Below are positions 39,662 to 49,396 of a stretch of DNA of 49,572 bases, one piece after another. Source of the stretch: Oscillospiraceae bacterium (GTDB taxonomy: Bacteria > Bacillota > Clostridia > Oscillospirales > Oscillospiraceae); assembly GCA_015067465.1 (NCBI GenBank), contig SVMK01000008.1:1-49572 (forward strand), given 5' to 3'. The position numbers and the translations under genes are program-made. The notes under the pieces were generated by a model. The model was given only the letters and a program-made list of their open reading frames with translations, had not been told where the DNA came from and ran no database searches. The stretch's first letter is position 1. Every line of letters begins with the position of its first letter.

Positions 39662-40939
39662 ATGGATGAGGGCAGTATATTGTCCATACTTATCATTGCC
39701 GTGCTTTTGCTCTGCTCCGGTTATTTTTCCATGAGCGAAACGGCATACGCTTCCGTCAGCCGTGTCAGACTGAAAACCTCGGCGGACAGAGGCGACTCCC
39801 GCGCGAAAAAAGCTGTTTTTATCGCGGACAATTTTGAAAAAGCAATCACTGCCATTCTGATCGGCAATAATATCGTCAACCTTTCCGCAGCCGCATATGT
39901 CACCGTTCTCGTAACGGACACATGGGGCATTGCGTTTGTACCTGTTTCCACGGTTGTTTCCACGATCGTGGTGTTTTTCGTTGGCGAGCTTCTGCCGAAA
40001 AGTCTCGGAAAGAAATACAGCGAGCACCTGGCGCTTGCCACTGCGGGGTCGCTGTGCTTTTTTATGCGCATTTTCGCCCCCCTTTCCAGACTGCTCACCC
40101 TCATCGGCAACGCCGCCGCCTCGCTCACGAAGGGCGACAGCGCCGTTACCGTTACGGAAGATGAGCTTTACGACATCATCGAAACCATGACCGATGAAGG
40201 CGACCTCGACGAGGAGCAGGGCGAGCTTGTGAACAATGCACTGTCGTTTGCCGACGTTACGGTTGAGAGCATCCTCACCGCGCGCGTGGACCTCTCCGCG
40301 CTGGACGTTGACTCCACGCCCGCGGAAACCGTGGCCTATATCAAAAGCCGCCGCCACAGCCGCATCCCCGTTTATGAGGGCAGCATCGACAATATCATCG
40401 GCATTCTGCAAATCCGCAAGTATATCCGCGCCTACATCGAAAACAGCGAAGTTGACATGCGCTCGCTGCTCGATGAGCCGCTTTTTATCCATCAGAGCAC
40501 CAACATCGACGAACTGCTCCCCGCGCTCAGCCGCCGCAAGGCAAACATGGCCGTTGTCACCGACAACTACGGCGGAACGCTCGGCATCGTCACGGTGGAG
40601 GATATTCTGGAAGAGCTGGTGGGCGAAATTTGGGACGAGGACGATGTGGTTGCCGAACCCTGCCGCAAAAACGCGGACGGCAGCTTTTCGTTCGACGCAA
40701 GCGTTCCCGTGGAGGACGCGTTTGAGTTCATGGATTATGAAGACCCCGACGAGTTCGATTTTGAGCACAAGCTGCTTGGCGAATGGGCATACGAACAGTT
40801 TGACTTTATCCCCTCCGAGGGCGAAAGCTTTGTTTACGGCGCGCTGCGCATAACCGTGGAGCAAACCGTGACCCACCGCATCATGACGCTGCGCATTGAG
40901 CCGGTTGTTCCGGAATCGGAAGGCGGTGAGGAGCAATGA
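39662..40939 (+). CDS. CNNM/CorC (hemolysin C-like) family membrane protein, copy 1
   Basis: This 425-residue protein has an N-terminal DUF21/CNNM transmembrane domain (about 1-150, with SGYFSMSETAYASVSRVRLK), a pair of CBS domains (about 205-330) and a C-terminal CorC/HlyC domain. Family members are linked to Mg2+ or Co2+ export and to nucleotide sensing by the CBS pair. ATG 39662 is the first start after the predicted transcription start; GGAG lies 15 bases upstream, which is long. It overlaps its paralogue by four bases. Confidence 0.92.
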   Translation: MDEGSILSILIIAVLLLCSGYFSMSETAYASVSRVRLKTSADRGDSRAKKAVFIADNFEKAITAILIGNNIVNLSAAAYVTVLVTDTWGIAFVPVSTVVSTIVVFFVGELLPKSLGKKYSEHLALATAGSLCFFMRIFAPLSRLLTLIGNAAASLTKGDSAVTVTEDELYDIIETMTDEGDLDEEQGELVNNALSFADVTVESILTARVDLSALDVDSTPAETVAYIKSRRHSRIPVYEGSIDNIIGILQIRKYIRAYIENSEVDMRSLLDEPLFIHQSTNIDELLPALSRRKANMAVVTDNYGGTLGIVTVEDILEELVGEIWDEDDVVAEPCRKNADGSFSFDASVPVEDAFEFMDYEDPDEFDFEHKLLGEWAYEQFDFIPSEGESFVYGALRITVEQTVTHRIMTLRIEPVVPESEGGEEQ

Positions 40940-42192
40940 CGGTATATATCGTTTTGGCCTTTGTCTGCCTGGTGCTGTCGGCTTTCTTCTCCGCAACCGA
41001 AATGGCCTATTCTTCCTCCAACCGGATTCGCCTTGAAAACCTGGCCGATGACGGAAACCGTGCCGCCGCCCGCGCCGTCCGGATTCTGGACAAATTCGAC
41101 GATGCGCTCTCCACGCTGCTCATCGGCAACAATTTTGTCAACATCGCACTTTCCTCTCTCGCTTCGATCATCGCCATCACCGCTTTCGGCGAGGAATACA
41201 CCTGGGTTGCCACGGTGATCGTCACCGTTTCCGTCATCATCTTCGGCGAAACCATTCCCAAGATCATGGCAAAGAAAAACGCAAACACCCTTTCCCTGCG
41301 CACCAGCGGCATCCTGCGCGCGCTCACCGTGCTGTTCCGTCCGCTTGTGTGGGTCAGCGTCGGCTTCATCAATCTGGTCACCGCGCCGCTGCGCGGCGAA
41401 GCTGCCGACGATGAGCAGGACGCCGCCGTGGAGGAGCTGCAGTCCATCATCGAAACCGCCGAGGACGAGGACGTTCTCGACGAGGACAGAAGCGAGCTGC
41501 TGCAGGCCGCGCTTGACTTTAACGACATCAGCGCCTTTGAAGTGATGACCGCGCGCGTTGATATGCTTGCCATCGACATCAAGGACGACTGGGAAGACAT
41601 TCTCGAAACACTCAAGTCCTCCCCCTACTCCCGCATCCCCGTTTATGAGGGCAGCATCGACAATATCATCGGCGTTTTGTATCTCAACCACTTCTTCAAA
41701 GAGCTTGTGGACCGGCGCGTTGTGGATATCCGCGCGCTTTTGATGGAGCCCAGTTTTGTTTATAAAACCGTAAAGCTCCCCGCGGTTCTTTCCCTGCTCA
41801 AGAGCGCCAAGCGCCACCTCGCCATCGTCACGGACGAATACGGCGGCGTAACCGGTTTGATCACGATGGAAGATGTTCTCGAGCAGCTTGTCGGCGACAT
41901 TTGGGACGAAACGGACGAAATCGAGCCTGAAGTGATCGAGCATGCCGACGGTGTTTTCGAGCTGGACGGCGACATGGTCATGAGCGACTTTTTTGAGCTG
42001 CTCGGCCGCGAAGAGGACCTGTTTGAAACCGAATCCTCCACCGTCGGCGGCTGGACGCTCGAAATTTTCGGCGGTTTTCCCTCTGTTGGCGACACTTTCC
42101 GCTGGGAAGACTACAGCGTAACCGTTCTGGGTATGGACGGTTTGCGCGTTGAAAAAATTCTCATCAAGCCTCTGGCGCAGGAAGAAAAATAA
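40936..42192 (+). CDS. CNNM/CorC family membrane protein, copy 2
   Basis: This 418-residue tandem paralogue has the same DUF21 (SAFFSATEMAYSSSNRIRLE), CBS-CBS and CorC C-terminal layout. Its start overlaps the stop of copy 1 by four bases, so the two are translationally coupled and may form a hetero-oligomer, as both carry complete domains. A 43-base stretch in the first CBS domain (about 41631-41673) is identical at DNA level to copy 1, while most of the rest has diverged. Confidence 0.92.
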   Translation: MTVYIVLAFVCLVLSAFFSATEMAYSSSNRIRLENLADDGNRAAARAVRILDKFDDALSTLLIGNNFVNIALSSLASIIAITAFGEEYTWVATVIVTVSVIIFGETIPKIMAKKNANTLSLRTSGILRALTVLFRPLVWVSVGFINLVTAPLRGEAADDEQDAAVEELQSIIETAEDEDVLDEDRSELLQAALDFNDISAFEVMTARVDMLAIDIKDDWEDILETLKSSPYSRIPVYEGSIDNIIGVLYLNHFFKELVDRRVVDIRALLMEPSFVYKTVKLPAVLSLLKSAKRHLAIVTDEYGGVTGLITMEDVLEQLVGDIWDETDEIEPEVIEHADGVFELDGDMVMSDFFELLGREEDLFETESSTVGGWTLEIFGGFPSVGDTFRWEDYSVTVLGMDGLRVEKILIKPLAQEEK

Positions 42193-42223
42193 TCCGCCGC
42201 CGGCTTTTCCGTATGTATCCTGC

Positions 42224-42258
42224 AAGCGCTGTCCCGATTTTGGGACAGCGCTTTTTTT
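42224..42258 (+). terminator. Terminator after the CNNM/CorC pair
   Basis: A perfect 12-bp stem (42224-42235 with 42242-42253) and a 6-base loop run into seven T. Confidence 0.92.
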
Positions 42259-42372
42259 ATACTGCCATTATGCCCCGCACCGCGCGGCGCAACATTTTCT
42301 GTTGCCGCAAGTGCAGCAAGGGGCTATAATATTCTCAATGAACAAACCCCCACCGGAAAAGGAGCCATCGCC

Positions 42373-45300
42373 ATGCTCAAGCTCATTTTAGGCCGCGCAA
42401 AATCGGGAAAAACCGCCGCGATCATGGACGCTGTTCGCAGCCGCGTGCAGCAGGGCCTTGACCGCACCGTGCTGCTCATTCCCGAGCAATACAGCCACGA
42501 AGCGGAATCGGAGTTGCTTCGCGTCTGCGGCGACAAACTGTGCCTTTACGCCGAGGTTTTGTCCTTCACGCGGCTGGCCGCGCGGGTGGACGCGGAAACA
42601 GGCTGCGCAGCGCGCAGCGTTCTGGATAAAGGCGGCAGACTTTTGTGCCTTGTCCGCGCGCTGGATGCCGTCGGCTCGCGCCTGCGCGTTTGCGCCGGTG
42701 CAAGGCGGCAGCCGGAGCTGCAGCAGTTGCTTCTGCAGGCCATAGACGAATGCAAAAGCGCCTGCATCACCCCAGACACGCTTGCCGACTATGCCGAGGG
42801 ACGCGCGGGCGATCTCCTGCCCGGCCGCACGGACGCGCTGCGCGAAAAGCTTGGCGATCTCGCGCTGGTTTACGGCGCATACGAAGCCATCGCCGCGCAA
42901 AGCGGGCTTGACCCCATGGACAAACTCTCCCTTCTGGCGGAGCGTCTGCCCGCGAGCGCGTATGCACGCGGCTGCTTTTTCATCGACGGTTTCACCGACT
43001 TCACCGCGCAGGAATCGCAGGTGATCGCCACGCTCTTGCGCACGGGCGCGGACGTTACCATTTGCCTGACCACGGACGGATTGGAAGAAAGCCACGAAAT
43101 CTTCGAGCCGAGCCGCCGTGCCGCGCTGAAGCTGCTGCGCCTTGCCGAAAGTCTTGGCTGCGAGGCAAAAACGGAAATCATGCCCGTGCGCGGCGGCGAT
43201 TCGCCCATGGATGTTTTGGAGCGCGAACTGTTTGCCTTCGGCAGCGCAAGCTGCAACGCACAGGGAAACATCTCGCTGCTGTGTGCCCCGGACATCACCT
43301 CCGAATGCGAAGCCGCAGCGGCAAAATGCCTTGCGCTGGTGCGCGAAACCGGCTGCCGCTGGCGCGACATTGCCGTTGCCGCGCGAAGTTACGACACTTA
43401 CCGCGCCGCGCTCGAGAGCATATTTCCCCACTACGGTATCCCGCTGTTTTCCGCGCGCAACAGCGACCTCACCGAAAAACCGCTCATCTCGCTCATCCGC
43501 TCCGCTTACGACATCATCGGCGGCGGCTGGGACTTGGACGATATTCTCACCTATCTCAAAACCGGGCTGGCCGGGCTCAGCCGCGAAGAATGCGACGAGC
43601 TGGAAAACTATGCCTATCTCTGGTCGCTCCACGGCAGCGCATGGACAAAAGCGGAAAACTGGACGCTGCATCCGGACGGCTTTACCGGCGAATACACCGA
43701 GCAAACGCGCGAGAAGCTCCAGCGCGTCAATGCGCTGCGCCGCAGAGTTTGCGCACCCCTGACCGCGCTGGCGGAAGCCGGTGGCGCGGCCGACACCGCC
43801 ACCGGACAGGCACAGGCGCTCGCCGCATTTTTCGATACGCTGCGTCTGCCGGAGCTGCTCGACACCCACGCCCGCGCGCTGCGGCGCAGCGGCATGGCAA
43901 ACCGCGCCGCGGAATATGCCCAGCTCTGGGAAATCATCGTCGGCGCGCTTGAGCAAAGCGCCGCCATCCTCGGCGACACACCCATGGACACGGAAACTTT
44001 CGGCAAACTCTTTTGCACCATGCTCAGCGCCTATGATATCGGCAGCATCCCCATGTCGCTCGACCGCGTTTCCGCCGGCGACATGAACCGTATGCGCCGC
44101 CGCAACATCCGTCATCTCATCGTGCTCGGCTGCGACAGCGCCAACCTGCCCCTTGCAGGGGAAAGCGCCGCCATCTTCTCCGACGCCGACCGCGAAACGC
44201 TGCTCAGCGCCGGTCTGGAGCTCGGCAGCACCGGCGGCGACCGCCTCAACCGCGAATTTTCCCTCATCTACAACTGCCTCACCCTGCCCGAGGAAACGCT
44301 GCACCTGAGCTGGTGCGCTTCCGGCGGCGAGGGCGGCAAAGCAATCCCCGCTTTTGTGGTAAGCCGCGCACAGGCCGTTTTCGGCCTGCAAATCGAAACG
44401 CCCGACACGGACGACTGCCGCTCCCATGCACCCGCACCCGCCTTTGAGCTGGCTGCCGCCGCCGTGGACCGCAGCGACGCCTCTCCCCTGCGCGTCGCTG
44501 CACTGGATTATTTCCGTGCGCAAAATCGCGAAGAGGAGCTCCGTCGCCTTTTCAGCGCCGCCCACCTCTCGCGCGGCAGTCTCTCCCGCAGCGCCGTTCG
44601 CGCCCTCTACGGCGACACGCTGCGCCTTTCCGCCTCGCGTCTGGAAAAATTCGCCGGCTGCCGCTTCGCGTATTTTCTGCAATACGGCCTGAAAGCCAAG
44701 CCCCGCGCAAAGCTGGAGTTCACCGCGCCGGAATACGGCACATTTCTCCACTACATTCTCGAACACGTTGCGCGCGACATCGCGGAAAGCGGCGGTTTTG
44801 CCGCAGCTGCGCCCGAAACCGTTGACGCGCTGTGCGACCGCTATGTAACCGCCTATGTGCATGAAAAGCTCAACGATTTCAGCGAAAAATCTCCGCGCTT
44901 CATCTACCTGTTCAAGCGTCTGACAAAATCCGTGCGCGCGGTGGTTGGCGATATGGCGGCGGAGCTCGCCAAGAGCGACTTTGTCCCGCTGGATTTCGAG
45001 CTGGATTTCGGCGCAAAAGAAAATTTCCCGCCCCTGCGCCTCGGCGAGGGGGAGGACAGCCTTGTGCTCACCGGCGTTGCCGACCGCGTGGACGGCTATG
45101 TGCACAACGGGCGGCTGTATGTCCGCGTGATGGACTACAAAACCGGGCGAAAATCCTTCTCTCTGTCCGACGTTTGGTACGGCATGGGCCTGCAGATGCT
45201 TCTGTATCTCTTCGCGCTGCAGCGCAGCGGCAGTGAGCGCTACGGGCATGAGATCGTGCCTGCGGGCGTGCTGTATGTTCCCGCGCGCGATGTGCTGGTT

Positions 45301-45732
45301 TCGGCGCGCGCAGACATCAGCGCGGAAGAAATCCTTGCGGAAAAGGCCAAAGCCCGCCGCCGCAGCGGTCTGCTGCTTGCCGACGAGGAAATTCTGCACG
45401 CAATGGAGCACGGCGAAACGCCGCAGTATCTCCCCGTGAAGCTCAACCGCGACGGCGCATTCCGCGACGACAGTCTTGCCACGGCAGAGCGGCTGGGCCT
45501 GCTCTCGCGCCATATCGACGAAACGCTGCAGGCGCTGGCGAAGCAGCTGCGCGGCGGCTCCATCGCCGCAGATCCGTGGGCGCGCGGACAATCGGCGCGT
45601 GCCTGCGACCTTTGCGACTATCGCGGCGCGTGCCATTTTGACGAAAACACAGATCAGATCCGCTATCTTGCCAAGCTGAAAGACGACGAGGTCTGGTCGC
45701 GGCTGGAAGCCGGAAAGGAGGCGCGCTCATGA
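42373..45732 (+). CDS. addB: AddB subunit of the AddAB helicase-nuclease
   Basis: This 1119-residue protein has an N-terminal P-loop (GRAKSGKT, residues 7-14), an inactivated-helicase-like middle, and a C-terminal RecB-type nuclease with VMDYKTGRKSF and a downstream Gln-Tyr (GMGLQMLLYLFAL). Cysteines in FAGCRFAYF and in ACDLCDYRGAC fit the iron-sulphur cluster of AddB. With AddA it resects double-strand breaks for recombination and degrades foreign linear DNA. AAAAGGAG precedes the ATG. It overlaps addA by four bases. Confidence 0.95.
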   Translation: MLKLILGRAKSGKTAAIMDAVRSRVQQGLDRTVLLIPEQYSHEAESELLRVCGDKLCLYAEVLSFTRLAARVDAETGCAARSVLDKGGRLLCLVRALDAVGSRLRVCAGARRQPELQQLLLQAIDECKSACITPDTLADYAEGRAGDLLPGRTDALREKLGDLALVYGAYEAIAAQSGLDPMDKLSLLAERLPASAYARGCFFIDGFTDFTAQESQVIATLLRTGADVTICLTTDGLEESHEIFEPSRRAALKLLRLAESLGCEAKTEIMPVRGGDSPMDVLERELFAFGSASCNAQGNISLLCAPDITSECEAAAAKCLALVRETGCRWRDIAVAARSYDTYRAALESIFPHYGIPLFSARNSDLTEKPLISLIRSAYDIIGGGWDLDDILTYLKTGLAGLSREECDELENYAYLWSLHGSAWTKAENWTLHPDGFTGEYTEQTREKLQRVNALRRRVCAPLTALAEAGGAADTATGQAQALAAFFDTLRLPELLDTHARALRRSGMANRAAEYAQLWEIIVGALEQSAAILGDTPMDTETFGKLFCTMLSAYDIGSIPMSLDRVSAGDMNRMRRRNIRHLIVLGCDSANLPLAGESAAIFSDADRETLLSAGLELGSTGGDRLNREFSLIYNCLTLPEETLHLSWCASGGEGGKAIPAFVVSRAQAVFGLQIETPDTDDCRSHAPAPAFELAAAAVDRSDASPLRVAALDYFRAQNREEELRRLFSAAHLSRGSLSRSAVRALYGDTLRLSASRLEKFAGCRFAYFLQYGLKAKPRAKLEFTAPEYGTFLHYILEHVARDIAESGGFAAAAPETVDALCDRYVTAYVHEKLNDFSEKSPRFIYLFKRLTKSVRAVVGDMAAELAKSDFVPLDFELDFGAKENFPPLRLGEGEDSLVLTGVADRVDGYVHNGRLYVRVMDYKTGRKSFSLSDVWYGMGLQMLLYLFALQRSGSERYGHEIVPAGVLYVPARDVLVSARADISAEEILAEKAKARRRSGLLLADEEILHAMEHGETPQYLPVKLNRDGAFRDDSLATAERLGLLSRHIDETLQALAKQLRGGSIAADPWARGQSARACDLCDYRGACHFDENTDQIRYLAKLKDDEVWSRLEAGKEARS

Positions 45733-48700
45733 GCTTTGAATACACCGCAGGGCAGCGCCTTGCCATCGAAAGCCGCGGCAGCGCCGTGCTGGTTTCCGCC
45801 GCCGCGGGCAGCGGAAAAACCCGCGTTTTAACCGAGCGTCTGCTGCGCTATGTGTCCGACGCATCCGCCCCTGCGGACATCGACCGCTTCCTTGTCATCA
45901 CCTATACCCGCGCCGCAGCCGCCGAGCTGCGCGCACGCATCATGGACGCGCTTGCCGAGCGCAGCGCAGCCAGCCCCAACAACGCCCACCTGCGCCGCCA
46001 GCAAACTTTGTGCTACCGCGCACCCATCGGCACCATCCACAGCTTTTGCACCGCCGTTTTGCGCGAATACTGCCAGCTTCTGGAGCTTTCGCCCGCCTTT
46101 TCCGTTCTGGAGGAAGAGCGTTCGCAGCAGCTCAAGCGAACGATCGCCTCGCGGCTGCTGGACAAGCGCTATGAAAGCATCGAAACCGACGCTGACTTCC
46201 GTCTGCTCGCCGACACCGTGGGCGCCGGGCGCGAGGACAGGCGCTTGGAGGAAACGCTGCTGGACCTTTACGAAAAGCTGCGCAGCCACCCTTACCCCGA
46301 GGACTGGGCCGCGCAGCAGAAATCCGCGCTCGCCGCGCACGGCATCACCGACATCGGCGAAACCGTCTGGGGCCGGGAAGTGCTGGAAAGCGCAGCGCAG
46401 CGCGCGCAGTATTGGGCCGACGCCATGGATGCCGCCGTGCAGGAAATCACAGCCGCGCCCGATGGCGGCAAGCTCGCCAAAGCCTACGGCGCATCCTTTG
46501 CCGCAAGCGCCGAGGCGCTGCGCGATTTCTGCCGTGCGCTGCGCTTTGGCTGGGACCGCGCACGCAAAAGCGCGCACATTGAGTTTCCGCGGTTGGGCGT
46601 GCTGCGCGCGTACGGGGACGAAGCGCTGCAGTCGCGCCTGAAAGCCACGCGTGACCAGTGCAAGGAGGCCTGCAAAAAGCTCGAAGCGCTTTTTGCGCAG
46701 GATTCCGAAACGCTGCTGCGCGATCTGCGCACCGCAGCCCCCGCCATGAACGCCCTGCTTGATCTCGCGCTGGACTTTGACCGCGCCTATGCCGCAGAAA
46801 AAAAGCGCCGCGGCGTGCTGGATTTTTCCGATCTGGAGCACTATGCCGCCCGTCTGCTGGTGGACAAGGCCACCGGCGCGCCCACATGGGTTGCCGCCGA
46901 GCTTTCCCAGCGCTACACGGAGATCATGGTGGACGAATATCAGGATGTAAACGCCGTGCAGGAGCTCATATTCCGCGCCGTTTCTCGCAACGGCAGCAAC
47001 CTCTTCATGGTTGGCGACGTGAAGCAGAGCATCTACCGCTTCCGCCTTGCCGACCCCGGCCTGTTTCTTGAAAAATACCGCAGCTTCGTCCCGGCGGAGC
47101 GCGCGCAGCCGGGTGAGGCACGCCGCATCCTGCTGCAGGAGAATTTCCGTTCCCGCCGCAGCGTGCTGGACGCGGCAAACCATGTGTTTTCCAACATCAT
47201 GTCCGTTTCGCTCGGCGAGCTGGACTACGACGATGACGCCGCGCTGAAATTCGGCGCGCAGGGCTACAACTGCGCGGACGACATGCCCGTGGAGCTTCAC
47301 CTCATCGACACCGCCGCCACCGACAGCGACGACGAACCGCCCGAAGCCGCCGAGGCCGAGGCACGCTTTGTTGCCGAAACCATTCTGTCCATGGTGCGCG
47401 AGGGCGCGCCCGTAGCGGAAAACGGCGCTGTCCGCCCCTGCACATGGGGGGATTTTGTGCTGCTGATGCGCACCCCCGGCGGCAAGGGCCATATCTTCCA
47501 CCGCATTCTTTCGCAGTACGGCATCCCCGTTGAAAGCCAGCAGGGCGGCGGATTTTTCAGCAGTCTGGAAGTTGCCGTCACGGTGAATCTCCTCTCCGTG
47601 ATCGATAACCCCCATACCGACATTCCGCTCATCAGCGTTTTGCGCTCCCCTGCGTTCGGCTTCACCGCCGATGAGCTCAGCGCCATCCGCGCTGCCGACC
47701 GCAGCGGAGATTTCTACACCGCGCTGTGCGCCGCGGCGGAAAGCGGCAATGCGCGATGCGCCGCGTTTCTCTCCCGGCTCGGCCAATGGCGCACCCTCGC
47801 CCCGGAAATCGGGCTGGACGAGCTGGTGTGGCGCCTTTGCAGCGAAACGGGACTGTTTGCCATCTGCGCCGCCATGCGCGACGGCGAGCTGCGCAGGCGC
47901 AACCTGATGCATCTTTTCGAGTATGCCCGCAGCTTCGGCGAAAGCGGCTACCGCGGCGTTTTCCGCTTCGTGCAGTGGCTGCGCCGACTGGAGGAAAAGG
48001 GCATGGAGCCGCAAACCGTATCCGTCGGGCAAGCCGTTCGCATTATGAGCATCCACAAGAGCAAAGGGCTGGAATTCCCCTTCGTGTTTCTGTGCGACCT
48101 TGCCCATCGCTTCAATCTCAGCGACGCGCGCGTGTGCGTTCCCGTGCATTCCGCGCTGGGGCTCGGGCCCAAGCGCGTGGACACCGAGCGCGGCGTGGAA
48201 TACCCCACCATCGCCCGCCGCGCCATTGAGCAGCGTCTCAAAACGGAAACACTCAGCGAAGAGATGCGCGTGCTGTATGTCGGCATGACGCGCGCGAAAG
48301 AGCGGCTGTTTCTCAGCTGCGTGCAGGCCGATCCGGAACGGGCGCTGGAAAAGCACCGCACCGCCCTGCGCACGCCCCTGCCGCCGGAACTGCTGCGCGG
48401 CGCAAGCTCGTTTGCCCCCTGGCTGATGCTCACCGCGCTGCTCGCGCCCGACAAGTTGCCCATCTGCATCCATTCCGCGCCCGACGCGGTTGACGCAGCG
48501 GCCCCCGCCCAGGCCCCGACGGAAGTCCGGACGCCGCAAGCGGCTGCGGACAGCGCAGCGGAACTGCTGCGCGGCAGGCTGGATTTCGTCTATCCCCGGT
48601 CCGCCGCCGTTGATCTCCCCTCCAAGCTCACGGCCACCGAGCTGAAAAACGCCCTGCGCGAGCAGGACGATCCCGACTGCGTTTCCGTTGCGCCGAGCGT

Positions 48701-49277
48701 GGCTGCGCCCGACACCTTCCGCCGCGCAGAGCCGGGGAAGGCACGCAAAACGCTCAGCGCCGCTCAGCGCGGCAGCGCAGCGCACGCATTTTTGGAGCAT
48801 GTTTCGCTTGATCGCACCGACACCCCGCAGGCGCTGCGCGACGAGGCGCAGCGGCTTTGCAGCCGCGGCCTGCTGCGGCCCGAGGAGCTTGACGCGCTGG
48901 ATTTCGGCGCACTGGAGCGCCTGTTTTCCTCACCGCTCGGCAAGCGCATCCGCAGCGCTGCCTCGCTGCGGCGCGAGTTTCGCTTTCTGCTGCTTTGCAG
49001 CGCGTCGGACTATTTCGACGCACCCGCGGATGACCGCGTGCTGCTGCAGGGCGTTGTGGACTGCTGCTTTGAGGAAAACGGCGGCATCACCGTGGTGGAC
49101 TACAAAACCGACCGCGTTTCCCCCGCAGAGGTTCCCGCGCGCGCAGAGCTCTATCGCGTTCAGCTGCGCACCTATGCGCAGGCGCTCGAGCGCATCTTCG
49201 GCTTGCCGGTGAACCACTGCATCTTGTGGTTTCTCCATTCCGGAACGGAATATGAGCTAAATCTTGCAAACGATTGA
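45729..49277 (+). CDS. addA: AddA subunit of the AddAB helicase-nuclease
   Basis: This 1182-residue protein is a UvrD/RecB-type 3'-5' helicase joined to a C-terminal nuclease. Helicase motifs are visible in order: SAAAGSGKTRVL (about 25), FSDLEHYAARLL, VDEYQDVNAVQ (about 400), VGDVKQSIYRFR, IMSIHKSKGLEFPF (about 775) and EEMRVLYVGMTRAKERL (about 845). The nuclease motif VVDYKTDRVS lies near 1120. All catalytic residues seem intact. Translation is coupled to addB. No Chi site is inferable. Confidence 0.96.
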   Translation: MSFEYTAGQRLAIESRGSAVLVSAAAGSGKTRVLTERLLRYVSDASAPADIDRFLVITYTRAAAAELRARIMDALAERSAASPNNAHLRRQQTLCYRAPIGTIHSFCTAVLREYCQLLELSPAFSVLEEERSQQLKRTIASRLLDKRYESIETDADFRLLADTVGAGREDRRLEETLLDLYEKLRSHPYPEDWAAQQKSALAAHGITDIGETVWGREVLESAAQRAQYWADAMDAAVQEITAAPDGGKLAKAYGASFAASAEALRDFCRALRFGWDRARKSAHIEFPRLGVLRAYGDEALQSRLKATRDQCKEACKKLEALFAQDSETLLRDLRTAAPAMNALLDLALDFDRAYAAEKKRRGVLDFSDLEHYAARLLVDKATGAPTWVAAELSQRYTEIMVDEYQDVNAVQELIFRAVSRNGSNLFMVGDVKQSIYRFRLADPGLFLEKYRSFVPAERAQPGEARRILLQENFRSRRSVLDAANHVFSNIMSVSLGELDYDDDAALKFGAQGYNCADDMPVELHLIDTAATDSDDEPPEAAEAEARFVAETILSMVREGAPVAENGAVRPCTWGDFVLLMRTPGGKGHIFHRILSQYGIPVESQQGGGFFSSLEVAVTVNLLSVIDNPHTDIPLISVLRSPAFGFTADELSAIRAADRSGDFYTALCAAAESGNARCAAFLSRLGQWRTLAPEIGLDELVWRLCSETGLFAICAAMRDGELRRRNLMHLFEYARSFGESGYRGVFRFVQWLRRLEEKGMEPQTVSVGQAVRIMSIHKSKGLEFPFVFLCDLAHRFNLSDARVCVPVHSALGLGPKRVDTERGVEYPTIARRAIEQRLKTETLSEEMRVLYVGMTRAKERLFLSCVQADPERALEKHRTALRTPLPPELLRGASSFAPWLMLTALLAPDKLPICIHSAPDAVDAAAPAQAPTEVRTPQAAADSAAELLRGRLDFVYPRSAAVDLPSKLTATELKNALREQDDPDCVSVAPSVAAPDTFRRAEPGKARKTLSAAQRGSAAHAFLEHVSLDRTDTPQALRDEAQRLCSRGLLRPEELDALDFGALERLFSSPLGKRIRSAASLRREFRFLLLCSASDYFDAPADDRVLLQGVVDCCFEENGGITVVDYKTDRVSPAEVPARAELYRVQLRTYAQALERIFGLPVNHCILWFLHSGTEYELNLAND

Positions 49278-49295
49278 AAAATCAGGAAAAAATGC

Positions 49296-49324
49296 TTGCA
49301 ATCCGCAGGCGGCTCTGATATAAT
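49296..49324 (+). promoter_or_regulatory. Promoter of rpmE
   Basis: TTGCAA (49296-49301), 17 bases, then a consensus TATAAT (49319-49324) with an extended TGA element. Confidence 0.8.
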
Positions 49325-49331
49325 ACGGTTT

Positions 49332-49370
49332 GCGTCTTGTAACGGCGTTTATTTTTGCGCACTCAAGACA
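49332..49370 (+). promoter_or_regulatory. Possible L31 leader hairpin
   Basis: GTCTTG (49334-49339) can pair with CAAGAC (49364-49369) in the rpmE leader, enclosing a smaller GGCG/TGCGC pairing and ending about ten bases before the Shine-Dalgarno site. L31 leaders that bind L31 are known in several bacterial groups. The match here is structural only. Confidence 0.35.
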
Positions 49371-49396
49371 GCCTTTGAATTTAGGAGATTACAAGT

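Noticed and set aside
42388-48800. Two very long minus-strand frames antisense to addB and addA
   Set aside because: Same GC-driven shadow effect; AddB and AddA carry all expected motifs on the plus strand.
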